A stretch of DNA of 9,183 nt from Chlamydia trachomatis (GCA_945861315.1 CAMAUB010000046.1:1-9183); one strand, 5' to 3'; numbered from the stretch's first letter, positions 1-7,167 are shown. A program made the numbers and translations. The notes: generated by a model from the sequence alone, not told the origin.

Positions 1-117
1 GAGATAAGAGGATTCTTTTTTGAAGAAATACCGAAAATCAAAAAAGAATTAACATCTAGAATTACAGATAATTTTCAGCGTATTCAACTCAATACAATCA
101 GATTCGCTGCTACTTAA
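1..117 (+). CDS. C-terminal end of an unidentified ORF, homologous to the one at the right edge
   Basis: Frame 1 is open from the first base of the window to a TAA at 115-117 and gives 38 residues; the start lies outside the window. I do not recognise the family. The fragment starts E-I-R-G-F-F and has I-P at residues 10-11, S-R-I at 19-21 and L-N at 30-31. The same spaced residues occur, without gaps, in the ORF end at 9059-9183 on the other strand, with about 17 of 37 identical. That conservation makes it very likely that this is, or was, a real coding sequence rather than chance. A mobile-element protein is a reasonable guess because homologous copies flank the cluster, but no catalytic motif is visible. 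It points towards the 3' end of the minus-strand operon, so the two are convergent. Confidence 0.55.
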   Translation, partial: EIRGFFFEEIPKIKKELTSRITDNFQRIQLNTIRFAAT

Positions 118-250
118 AAATTCTCAGATTCAGCTGTAATGAGTATATAAAAGCCAAAGTCAGAGAACTCTTGCCGAAATTTTCAAAATTTACAGATGCT
201 TTAGATGCTGCAATTTTATCAATGTAAATTTAATCGACTATAAGATTTTT
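118..250. other. AT-rich intergenic stretch downstream of the operon
   Basis: This stretch separates the convergent left-edge ORF (stop at 117) from the last gene of the minus-strand operon (stop codon 251-253). Apart from the possible transposase remnant at 120-227 it holds a 9-bp inverted repeat (186-194 with 223-231, 28-nt loop). The repeat has no adjacent U-run in either direction. I see no convincing rho-independent terminator for the operon. Confidence 0.5.
120..227 (+). pseudogene. Possible C-terminal remnant of an IS630-type transposase
   Basis: The frame starting at 120 is open to a TAA at 225-227. Its last 30 or so residues include K-A-K-V-R-E-L-L (from about 150) followed by F-x-K-F-x-D-A-L-D-A-A-I near the end. 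This resembles the tail of IS630/Tc1-type transposases, where a lysine- and arginine-rich helix after the last catalytic acid is followed by a segment like F-x-x-(F/L)-x-D-A-(I/L)-x-x-A and a nearby stop. The D-x-N-P-I-E type motif that should precede it is not intact: the matching place reads F-S-C-N-E-Y. The frame overlaps the end of the ORF stopping at 117, so only the part after about 120 can be remnant. Identification is by pattern memory only and is uncertain; it could be chance. Confidence 0.3.
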
Positions 251-1585
251 TTATTGTGTGCTAACAGGATTAAGTTTGATATTCTTATTTAATATTTTAC
301 AAAATTCGATATCATTCTCCATTAAATTAGATGCGGCAGTACCTGCAACAAGAAATCTATTTGCAAATAACAGTTTTCTTAGAGATCCACGGAAAAATTG
401 AGGTTTTCCATTCCATTCATTGATAATTAAATTCTTAATTTCAGGTATAGTTAACTTGCGGTTCTTATTCATACATCTAAATCCTGGATCACTTAATTCT
501 ATCCAAGATGCGGTAGATGAATTATCAAAAATATAGACTTGTTCCTCAATGGAGCGTTCTAGATCGATGAGGTTTTCACAGATACCATCTATTGGAAGAT
601 AAGTTGTTTTGTAAGAGTGTGTCAAAAATTCACAATCAATCATAATAGGGTGATAATGAAGAGCACGTATAATATAACCTTTTTTAGTGGCAAAAATCAG
701 TTGTGCCGTAACCTGAAAATCTACAGTCTTTTCAGAAACTATCCTCTGCTGGGAGGCTAAGTGGATATTATCGATCATTAATTGATTCAGTGAGACAGAA
801 GGTATTTCAAGTGCTTTGTTATTGTAAAATTGGAACATTTGTTTTTTTATAACATTCGCATTAACGCATAATGTCGTGGATAAAAATAGAACATGTTTAT
901 TTCTTTGTTCCAATACAAATTTATAAAAGGAATCAGAAAAAACAAGATCTGGTTGTAGAAAAGAAATACAACACTTACATTCAAGAGCATATTCAAAAAC
1001 ATGATGTTGTAATGCTCCCAGTATCAAATATCTTAGTTGACTATTTTCTTGTAGATATTTTTGTTTTTTATCAGTTAAAGAGTGATTGTAAGCTGTTATT
1101 GCCGCATTAGGAATAATAAGATATATAATCTGACCATATTTTGATAATTCTGCACATATTTCATGACTTTCTAATTTTTCTTTGAAAGTTTTTTCACAGT
1201 GTAAAATAATTTGCAGATCATATTCGTTAGAAATTCTAGGTAAATTATTTTTTGCGAGCAGTGAGGGTATCAAAAAATTTAAGCATTTCTCAGCATAAGC
1301 CTCTCCCCAACAAGGAATGTGTATGATGAATTTTTTCTTTTGATTATCTGTAGATGAGATTTGAATTTTTCTATTGATGTATTGATAAACCTCTATGAGA
1401 CATCTAGCATTAGGTGGTTTATGAAACCAATATTTTTTTTTAAGATAGTGCAATGCCTCTTCTACTGTTTTTTCTTGTAAAAGGGCAGTGATGTTTTGGA
1501 ATAAACCATAACCACTCAACTGATAACGAAAAGCTCTTAGAAGATCTCTTAAGTAGTGTACTTGTTTTCTCAGAAATTCATTCAT
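251..1585 (-). CDS. Hypothetical protein, possible glycosyltransferase-like enzyme
   Basis: A 444-residue protein without signal peptide or membrane segment, so probably cytoplasmic. I do not recognise a defined family. Residues 86-91 (F-I-I-H-I-P, then C-W-G-E) and 123-129 (D-L-Q-I-I-L-H) look like alternating strands of a Rossmann or GT-A-type fold. Q-P-D-L-V-F-S-D at 211-218 could be an acidic metal- or nucleotide-binding loop. H-P-I-M-I-D at 312-317 and T-T-Y-L-P-I-D-G at 327-334 are further candidate motifs. Such spacing is reminiscent of uncharacterised glycosyltransferase-like proteins of polysaccharide loci, but this is inference. ATG at 1585 lies 6 nt after the stop of the preceding gene, so it probably belongs to the same transcript; the Shine-Dalgarno is weak. 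Base composition is markedly more AT-rich than the upstream genes, with many AAA, AAT, ATA and TTA codons, which suggests a separate origin. Confidence 0.8.
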   Translation of the reverse strand: MNEFLRKQVHYLRDLLRAFRYQLSGYGLFQNITALLQEKTVEEALHYLKKKYWFHKPPNARCLIEVYQYINRKIQISSTDNQKKKFIIHIPCWGEAYAEKCLNFLIPSLLAKNNLPRISNEYDLQIILHCEKTFKEKLESHEICAELSKYGQIIYLIIPNAAITAYNHSLTDKKQKYLQENSQLRYLILGALQHHVFEYALECKCCISFLQPDLVFSDSFYKFVLEQRNKHVLFLSTTLCVNANVIKKQMFQFYNNKALEIPSVSLNQLMIDNIHLASQQRIVSEKTVDFQVTAQLIFATKKGYIIRALHYHPIMIDCEFLTHSYKTTYLPIDGICENLIDLERSIEEQVYIFDNSSTASWIELSDPGFRCMNKNRKLTIPEIKNLIINEWNGKPQFFRGSLRKLLFANRFLVAGTAASNLMENDIEFCKILNKNIKLNPVSTQ

Positions 1586-1591
1586 ACACTT

Positions 1592-2494
1592 TTAGGTTTC
1601 GGCCAATTGATACTTTGACTCTTTTGCATCAATCATAATGAGAGCATCGTCTAATGGTGTAAACTGAAAAAACGGAAAGAGCTCATAGATTGCAGTTACA
1701 TCATAATGACGATACGTAATGGGATTATGACGCTGCGACGTTTCTATCACAATTTCTTCATCAAATAGATGAGCGATTTTATGAGCTAAATCCCAGTAGG
1801 AAATAGATGATCCTGTCGCTAAGTTTAGGACACCCTCGCAGCGGTAGAGAATAACTTGCAAGATCAAGTTTGTGAGATCATCGATAAAAATGTGATCGCG
1901 CACCTCTTCTCCTTTGCCAAAGAGCATGATTTTTTTTTGCTCGCGGCTACTGCGACGCATGCGATTGGGTCCATATGAATTATGCGGATCTCCCTTACCA
2001 TAAACTAGGGTTGAACGCAGAGAAATCAAAGGGGCATGAGCTGCTGCTTGAAACATGATTTCTCTTGAACGATGCATGGCGCCATAAAGATCAAGGGGCA
2101 CGGCTGCACTCTCTTCATTGATCAGGGCTCCTTCAAAAGGGTAGACGGCATCTGAGCTGAGATAGACAACGTGACTCGCCTTGACCTCTTGCAGCGCATT
2201 GCAGATGGTTTGTGCGATGCAAATATTTTTCACAAAGACATCAATACCTCGACCATAGCGAGGTGTTAATGCAGAGAGGATAACAACAACATCTTCCGGT
2301 TGTAGACGCGCTGATAAGGCTCGACTGCTTTCAGGTTTAGTTAAATCCAATTCTTGGTGGCTGATTGTGAGATAGGGGATGTTTTTCTTATCAAATAGGG
2401 CTGAAAGTCCTCTACCAATAAATCCTCCTCCACCTAAGAGTACGACCCGTTTGGGAGTATGCGGTTTGCTTAAGAGAGCTTTTACTTTTGACAT
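1592..2494 (-). CDS. Extended SDR, NAD-dependent epimerase/reductase-like, with YxxxH instead of YxxxK
   Basis: A 300-residue NAD(P)-dependent nucleotide-sugar epimerase, dehydratase or reductase homologue. The Rossmann glycine motif is G-G-G-G-F-I-G at 21-27. The acidic end of strand 2 is not obvious. The segment Y-L-S-S-D-A-V-Y-P at 111-119 supplies the active-site Ser. The catalytic Tyr is Y137, but the Lys expected four residues later is His (H141; Y-G-A-M-H). R-D-H-I-F-I-D-D-L at 199-207 and the L-N-L-A-T-G segment near 223-228 are typical of the C-terminal substrate domain. The ATG at 2494 is preferred over a GTG at 2503 because AGGTGA sits 5 nt upstream of it. It lies one base after the TAA of the preceding gene. 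RmlD-like reductases are the closest thing I recognise; substrate unknown. It probably acts late in the pathway, on an NDP-sugar. Confidence 0.88.
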   Translation of the reverse strand: MSKVKALLSKPHTPKRVVLLGGGGFIGRGLSALFDKKNIPYLTISHQELDLTKPESSRALSARLQPEDVVVILSALTPRYGRGIDVFVKNICIAQTICNALQEVKASHVVYLSSDAVYPFEGALINEESAAVPLDLYGAMHRSREIMFQAAAHAPLISLRSTLVYGKGDPHNSYGPNRMRRSSREQKKIMLFGKGEEVRDHIFIDDLTNLILQVILYRCEGVLNLATGSSISYWDLAHKIAHLFDEEIVIETSQRHNPITYRHYDVTAIYELFPFFQFTPLDDALIMIDAKESKYQLAET

Positions 2495-2495
2495 A

Positions 2496-3731
2496 TTATT
2501 CACCTAATTTTACGTAATTTAATGTATCGAATGCTTTTGGTAGCACACCGTAGGGATCGATGATCGTTTTTCCTCTCATGCGTGATGAAGTTTCAGAGGG
2601 TGTTAGCGTTTTAAATTCGTCCCAGGGAGTCATCACGATAAGTACGTCAGCACCATCCATTGCCTCATAAGAAGAGTGCATGAGTTTAACATGTTTTTCA
2701 GAAGTAGTTTTAACAGAGGGATCGTATGCTCTGACTTGATAGTTTCGTAGATATTTTAACAGTGCAATGGAGGGGGAATTCTTGATGGAGGATGTATCTT
2801 TTTTGTAGGCAAGGCCAAGAATGGCAATTTTTGCATCGGGTGAGTTAAGGACATGTTTTGCATGTAATTTTTTCAATGTCCACAAGGCTGCCTGTTTAGA
2901 TAAGTGTTGCCAATTGCGTATTAAAGAACAGTCGGCCCCGTGTTGATCAGCAAGGCGGCAGAAGGTTGCCATATCCCGTTCTAGATTGCCTCCTGCAATA
3001 CCAAGACCTGGAGCTAGATAAGCGTCTTTGCCTATGCGTTTGTCTAGTTTTAATGCACCTGCGATCTCATCCCATTTTGCCCCAATTTTTTCACACAATC
3101 CTGCTATCGTATTCGTTGTTGAAACAGAAGCAATCAAGAAGAGATTGATCGAGATTTTTGTCAATTCGGCACTTTCATAGTTCATAACTAAAATTGGGCA
3201 TGCATAGCTTTCTAGATAGTTTGAAAACAACTTGGGAAGGGGTTTTTGTGGATCTTTTGATCCAATAATGAATCGCTCTGGCTGGGTAGCGCGATTGAGG
3301 GCTTGGCCAAAAATGAGTGTCTCAACATGGTAGTAGAGGTGGGGCCATGAGATGTTGCGACAAAAACCGGGTGAGACTTGGCTGTGGATGACAACAATTG
3401 CCTGAGAATATAAGTGGGGTAGTATAGTCTCAAGAAGAGATTGAATTGAAAAGAGATCACTCTCACCGCAATCGTTGGTTGGAATATCGGGTGCAATATA
3501 GATGAGTTGTTCCTTAGATAGATCTTGAACATCACAACTAAATGTTATTTTTGTCCTATGTTGAATGAGTGATTCTTGGAGATGAGGTTCAACAAAAGGG
3601 ATAGTACCTTGTGATAGTTGAGCAATCAATTGCGGATTGCAATCATAGCACAAGACATGGTGCCCTTTTGCAGCAGCACCAACCGCTGAAACAAGGCCTA
3701 GGTGAGTCATACCAACAAATGTAACTTTCAT
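2496..3731 (-). CDS. UDP-glucose/GDP-mannose dehydrogenase family protein lacking the catalytic Cys
   Basis: A 411-residue protein with the full three-part layout of nucleotide-sugar dehydrogenases: N-terminal NAD domain (F-V-G-M-T-H-L-G near 5-12, where the family has a G-x-G-Y-V-G type loop), central dimerisation domain, and C-terminal UDP-binding domain (L-G-L-A-Y-K-K-D-T at 305-313, S-P at 319-320, A-Y-D-P at 335-338). Lys192 and Asn196 in K-I-S-I-N match the catalytic K and N of the family, and Asp253 matches the conserved Asp. The nucleophile loop, normally G-G-S-C-F-P-K-D, reads A-G-G-N-L-E-R-D (246-253), so Cys is replaced by Asn249. The usual S-T-V loop is S-Q-V (Gln118), and the usual P-E-F-L-R segment reads G-Q-A-L-N-R (142-147). 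Classic two-step oxidation to a uronic acid is therefore doubtful. The ATG at 3731 overlaps the preceding TGA by 4 nt (ATGA). Confidence 0.9.
   Translation of the reverse strand: MKVTFVGMTHLGLVSAVGAAAKGHHVLCYDCNPQLIAQLSQGTIPFVEPHLQESLIQHRTKITFSCDVQDLSKEQLIYIAPDIPTNDCGESDLFSIQSLLETILPHLYSQAIVVIHSQVSPGFCRNISWPHLYYHVETLIFGQALNRATQPERFIIGSKDPQKPLPKLFSNYLESYACPILVMNYESAELTKISINLFLIASVSTTNTIAGLCEKIGAKWDEIAGALKLDKRIGKDAYLAPGLGIAGGNLERDMATFCRLADQHGADCSLIRNWQHLSKQAALWTLKKLHAKHVLNSPDAKIAILGLAYKKDTSSIKNSPSIALLKYLRNYQVRAYDPSVKTTSEKHVKLMHSSYEAMDGADVLIVMTPWDEFKTLTPSETSSRMRGKTIIDPYGVLPKAFDTLNYVKLGE
2500..2505 (-). promoter_or_regulatory. Shine-Dalgarno deciding the start at 2494
   Basis: AGGTGA on the minus strand, 5 nt before the ATG at 2494. 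It lies inside the last codons of the upstream dehydrogenase gene, and the GTG at 2503 falls within it. It therefore favours the ATG start and suggests translational coupling. Confidence 0.6.
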
Positions 3732-4642
3732 ACGCAAACTTCAGTGGATAGATGGTTCAATATTCGGTGAATGATCTTATCATTTTCTATATTAGATGTG
3801 CCAGTTTTACAAAGCTTTTGAAAATGGGTATATTCAAGTGCCCACGTTGGATCTGGATTGATAAGTGTTTGAGCTCGTTCATCGGGACGGCCACTGGGTA
3901 GTTTCCGCTTACGGATTGTGAGTGTGCTAGGCCCCCATTTACAAAGAGATTCTATGTGAGCTGAGCCCTCACTGCCAATGAGATCACATGTAAAATGATT
4001 GCGCCAGCTCATCAGAGAAATTTCCATATCAATGGAAAAAGGAGTATCAGTGCACATTAACATATGGTCGGGACTTTTGTTTTCAAAGGTATGACATTTA
4101 GTCAATCGAAAATCAAACGTCTGATGACCAAACCAAAAGAGTAAGGTATCAAGAAGGTGGGATCCGAGGTCGACGAGCACTCCCGTTCCTTGATCGCGCC
4201 AGGGAGAATTTCTCACATCACGAGCAGTTCCATTGCCATAGAAAAGACGACAATGATAAATTTTGCCAAGCTCACCAGATTGGATCACTTGTTTCAAATT
4301 AACAAAATGAGGTTCGAAACGATGATTGTAGGCCGTATAGCACGTGACACTATTTTCATCGGCAAGATGGGACAAGTGTCCAAGAGCGTCAGACAATAGG
4401 GGTTTTTCAACTAGGACATGTTTTTTCGAGCTGAGTAAGTAGGTCAGTAGTTCAGTTTTTACACCATCAGGGGTGCAAATAAGAGCGGCATCGTAGCTAT
4501 CTAGTGGCACTTCTTTGACATCTTGAAAATCGGCATCTGGGTAAAAGGGATCTACGATAGCCACACAATCATCACCAGCAATGGTTTTTCGTTTTTTCCC
4601 TTGGATACCAAATCCGACAACAATCACTCTAAATGGTTGCAT
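3728..4642 (-). CDS. Gfo/Idh/MocA family NAD(P)-dependent sugar oxidoreductase
   Basis: A 304-residue cytoplasmic oxidoreductase. Members of the family oxidise or reduce a ring carbon (often C3) of sugars or NDP-sugars, using NAD(P). Visible are the N-terminal nucleotide-binding loop V-G-F-G-I-Q-G (9-15), I-C-T-P at 55-58, the family's E-K-P at 79-81 with the catalytic Lys80, Y-N-H-R-F at 105-109, and the active-site segment D-L-G-S-H-L-L-D at 158-165, which carries the usual His and Asp. All key residues look intact. Starts: the ATG at 4642 puts the Rossmann strand directly at the N-terminus and overlaps the preceding gene by 14 nt; a GTG at 4663 would add seven residues. Neither has a strong Shine-Dalgarno, so the start is uncertain. 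The stop overlaps the next start as ATGA. The substrate is probably the activated sugar made by the upstream enzymes, by inference from context. Confidence 0.9.
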   Translation of the reverse strand: MQPFRVIVVGFGIQGKKRKTIAGDDCVAIVDPFYPDADFQDVKEVPLDSYDAALICTPDGVKTELLTYLLSSKKHVLVEKPLLSDALGHLSHLADENSVTCYTAYNHRFEPHFVNLKQVIQSGELGKIYHCRLFYGNGTARDVRNSPWRDQGTGVLVDLGSHLLDTLLFWFGHQTFDFRLTKCHTFENKSPDHMLMCTDTPFSIDMEISLMSWRNHFTCDLIGSEGSAHIESLCKWGPSTLTIRKRKLPSGRPDERAQTLINPDPTWALEYTHFQKLCKTGTSNIENDKIIHRILNHLSTEVCV

Positions 4643-6170
4643 AGTTCGTACGTTTTTTAACACTATCTAATCGATCAAGGATTTCTTTAGGAGTAATGGG
4701 AATATTACCTTCACGTTCACATTCAAGTGCAGCGGCTAAACTACCGATAATAGCTGCCATTGCAACATGCTTTGTTCGTAAAAAAGCAAGTGTGGCGTAA
4801 GCAAGCATTGCATCACCAGCTCCCACGGGATCGATTGCTTGATCGGTAAAACTGTCGATAAAAAATGAATCGTGTTCGAGTCCTTTTCGGAAGACAAGAA
4901 CTCCTCGATCTCCCAATTTTAAAAATAGGTTTTTTGCTTGCGATTGATTAAACAATGTCTCTCCTAAGTGGCGCACAATGGAATCTTGATCACCTAATGA
5001 AAAGCGAGCTTCACGCTCATTTGGTGTTATAAGGTCAAATCCTGGAAAATCTAAGATATTGCCCCAACGGCTTGCCACTTGGCTATCGGCCACTCTAAAC
5101 ATGCCTTGTGGGATTGCATCGATTAATTTAGGAATTGAGGTGGGGTTAAAAATTCCGTGTCTAAAGTCACTAAAAACGATACCGTCAGCTTTTGTCGTTG
5201 CAATACCTTTTATAAGCATGTCAAGTGCTTTGTCAGAAATGGGGCGATTATCCACAGTGTCAATTTTTAGAAGACGATAATCACCGACGACAATCGCATT
5301 TTTTTGGGTCGTTGGCCTTGTTGCATCAAAATAAGGAATGCACTCAACTTGAGCTTTTCTTAAGTCTTCTAAGACCAGTTCTTGAAAAGGATCATCTCCA
5401 AGAACTGTCGAAAAAACAACCTCAGCACCCGCTGCTTTTAAATGTTTGGCAACGATAGCAGCACCTCCAATGTAATCCAAACGGCGTTCATAACGCACAC
5501 TCATCGTCGGAGTTTTGGTCATGCCACCGATCATACTGCACTGAGTATAGCTATCGACAATCGAATCCCCAACTACATGGAGTTTAAATCCTGAAAGAGA
5601 ACAAATCGCATCGTGGATAGCGTCAAAGGAGATATTTTCATTTTCCATCAACAACATGAGCTTTTCATCACCGATTTTTGGAGCAGAGAGCTCAATCCAT
5701 TTTGAAGAGGAGTAAACAATATCACCGGGGGTAAAGAGCATCTCTCCACCATAGCTCTCTACAATTTGCTTCTCTTCAATCGTTTTAGGATTGTTCGCTA
5801 CATATTCGTATCCCTTAGCAAAGTAGTTTGGCTTAATTTTTTTAATGTTCTCATAGGGTTCAGCATTTTGATCGATGAGCACATAATCAACCATCTCAAA
5901 GGCTGCAAGATTAATAGCTCGCAATTGCTCGGGGACATGGGGGCGAGTGGCACCCTTTTTAATATGTTTATCTGCTGTCAAACTGACGATTAGAAGATCG
6001 CCTTTGGATTTGGCGAAAATCATATGGCGTACATGGCCCGGGTGAACAATATCAAACACTCCATGGCACATAACAATTCTTTTATTGCGTTGCTTGTGAG
6101 TTAAGAGTACTTGCAGCTCATCAATTGTTCTGATTTTTTTTGAATAAAATTCTTTAGCTTCTTCTAGCAT
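4629..6170 (-). CDS. Bifunctional nucleotidyltransferase / PfkB sugar kinase (HldE-like, reversed domain order)
   Basis: A 513-residue two-domain enzyme. Residues about 30-160 form a cytidylyltransferase-like domain: C-H-G-V-F-D at 35-40, the nucleotide-binding H-P-G-H at 43-46, K-G-Y-E-Y at 119-123 and S-S-S-K at 154-157. Residues about 195-500 form a PfkB/ribokinase-type kinase: V-V-G-D-S-I-V-D at 199-206, G-G-A-A at 235-238, T-P-N-E at 382-385, and D-P-V-G-A-G-D-A at 447-454 with the catalytic Asp453. Both sites look intact. E. coli HldE, which makes ADP-heptose from heptose 7-phosphate, has the kinase first and the adenylyltransferase second, so the order here is opposite. The likely role is phosphorylation at C1 and nucleotide activation of a sugar phosphate; the substrate is unknown. 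The start at 6170 is chosen because GGAG lies 7 nt upstream; an open frame to 6290 would overlap the preceding epimerase by 137 nt and adds no domain. The gene overlaps the epimerase by 17 nt. Confidence 0.93.
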   Translation of the reverse strand: MLEEAKEFYSKKIRTIDELQVLLTHKQRNKRIVMCHGVFDIVHPGHVRHMIFAKSKGDLLIVSLTADKHIKKGATRPHVPEQLRAINLAAFEMVDYVLIDQNAEPYENIKKIKPNYFAKGYEYVANNPKTIEEKQIVESYGGEMLFTPGDIVYSSSKWIELSAPKIGDEKLMLLMENENISFDAIHDAICSLSGFKLHVVGDSIVDSYTQCSMIGGMTKTPTMSVRYERRLDYIGGAAIVAKHLKAAGAEVVFSTVLGDDPFQELVLEDLRKAQVECIPYFDATRPTTQKNAIVVGDYRLLKIDTVDNRPISDKALDMLIKGIATTKADGIVFSDFRHGIFNPTSIPKLIDAIPQGMFRVADSQVASRWGNILDFPGFDLITPNEREARFSLGDQDSIVRHLGETLFNQSQAKNLFLKLGDRGVLVFRKGLEHDSFFIDSFTDQAIDPVGAGDAMLAYATLAFLRTKHVAMAAIIGSLAAALECEREGNIPITPKEILDRLDSVKKRTNYATI

Positions 6171-7167
6171 CTGATTTCTCCAAATGTTCAAACCATGTTT
6201 TTGTCGATTCGGCAATGGACTGTGGATTCCATAAGGGGGCTGCTCTCCAATAATCAATTTGCTCCAAAATTTTCTTAATGCCCATCTCAAATGAAATCGT
6301 TGGTTGCCATCCTAATTTGGAACGAATTTTTGAGATATTGGCCCATGTGACATCAGGCTCACCTGGTCTTTTAGGAATATAAACAACGTCTCCTTTGAGC
6401 AAATCGACTAAATGATTGATGGATTGAGGATTCCCCGCTCCTAAATTGTAACATTCTCCAGAATAGGGAGTCGTTGCAGCTAGATAAAAAGCGAGGGCCA
6501 CATCAGATGCGTAGACAAAATCACGTCTTTGCGTTCCATCTCCCACAACGGTGAATGGCTGCCCTTCTAGTTTCTGTTTTAGGAATACACCAATGACTGC
6601 ACCATAGGCGCCTGATGTTCTAGAGCGTGTTCCGTAGGCATTAAAAATACGAATAGAGTTGACGGGTAGTCCATAGACTTTATGCCAATGAAAACAACTT
6701 AGTTCACCTAAATATTTGCTTAGCGCGTAAGGATACTGCAAGTTGATAGGAGCACATTCATCTGTCGGTGTTTGTGCTAGACCATAGCAAGAAGAAGAGG
6801 CAGCATAAACAAGTCTATCGATTGTGTTATAGCGTGCAGCTTCTAATACTTTGACAGTACCTTGAACATTGACCTCCATATAATCAGAGGGGTGCTCAAT
6901 AGAAGGAACAATATCACCAATCCCTGCAAAATGAAAAACGTATTTTGCATGTTTGAAAAGTAGAGAATTGTTTTGTAAGTCGCGTATGTCCCCCTCTTCA
7001 ACGATCAAACGAGGATCATCTGCATGGTGGGCTAGATTACTTTGGCGACCCGATAGCATGGAGTCGATGACATGTACGCGATAGCCACGTTCAAGCAAAA
7101 GATCGACCATATGACTACCGATGAATCCGGCGCCACCTGTTACAACAGCGATAGGCAATTGTCGCAT
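6154..7167 (-). CDS. Extended SDR NAD-dependent nucleotide-sugar epimerase/dehydratase
   Basis: A 337-residue extended short-chain dehydrogenase. The NAD-binding loop is T-G-G-A-G-F-I-G at 10-17, Asp35 ends strand 2, and D-I-R-D at 60-63 is the usual adenine-contacting motif. The active site shows S-S-S at 124-126 and Y-A-L-S-K at 147-151 (Tyr147, Lys151). R-I-F-N-A-Y-G at 173-179 and R-R-D-F-V-Y at 214-219 are typical C-terminal-domain segments. R-P-G-E-P-D at 267-272 and L-G-W-Q-P at 285-289 are also found in UDP-glucose or UDP-GlcNAc 4-epimerase relatives. The reaction is thus C4 epimerisation or 4,6-dehydration of an NDP-sugar; I cannot choose. The ATG shares one base with the TAA of the preceding gene (TAATG), with AGGGG 8 nt upstream. 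The tail beyond residue 300 (W-R-A-A-P-L-W) may mark a subfamily. Confidence 0.93.
   Translation of the reverse strand: MRQLPIAVVTGGAGFIGSHMVDLLLERGYRVHVIDSMLSGRQSNLAHHADDPRLIVEEGDIRDLQNNSLLFKHAKYVFHFAGIGDIVPSIEHPSDYMEVNVQGTVKVLEAARYNTIDRLVYAASSSCYGLAQTPTDECAPINLQYPYALSKYLGELSCFHWHKVYGLPVNSIRIFNAYGTRSRTSGAYGAVIGVFLKQKLEGQPFTVVGDGTQRRDFVYASDVALAFYLAATTPYSGECYNLGAGNPQSINHLVDLLKGDVVYIPKRPGEPDVTWANISKIRSKLGWQPTISFEMGIKKILEQIDYWRAAPLWNPQSIAESTKTWFEHLEKSDARRS
6178..6181 (-). promoter_or_regulatory. Shine-Dalgarno deciding the start at 6170
   Basis: GGAG on the minus strand (within TGGAGA), 7 nt before the ATG at 6170. It lies inside the 3' end of the upstream epimerase gene. It supports the short, 17-nt overlap start for the nucleotidyltransferase/kinase gene. 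Confidence 0.55.

Noticed and set aside
12..49. Perfect 12-bp inverted repeat (12-23 with 38-49, 14-nt loop), terminator-like because of its T and A runs
   Set aside because: The stem is almost all A/T, and the repeat lies inside the conserved coding end at 1-117. The symmetry comes from Phe/Glu and Lys/Glu codons, so a terminator role is unlikely.
186..251. 9-bp inverted repeat (186-194 with 223-231) with a T-run at 245-251, as a possible plus-strand terminator
   Set aside because: The stem has one G/C pair, the loop is 28 nt and the T-run is about 14 nt away, so it does not fit an intrinsic terminator. On the minus strand no U-run follows.
871..1110. 79-codon plus-strand open frame
   Set aside because: It is wholly antisense to the 444-residue gene, has no recognisable motif, and is expected by chance opposite a long AT-rich gene. 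The same holds for plus-strand frames at 2966, 4157, 5059, 5225, 5766, 7767, 8315 and 8385.
3212..3535. 107-codon minus-strand frame inside the dehydrogenase gene
   Set aside because: It is an out-of-frame shadow of a clearly conserved protein. It shows no domain and has no independent start context.
6171..6290. 40-residue N-terminal extension of the nucleotidyltransferase/kinase
   Set aside because: It would overlap the conserved end of the upstream epimerase by 137 nt and adds nothing typical of the family. The ATG at 6170 has a good Shine-Dalgarno.
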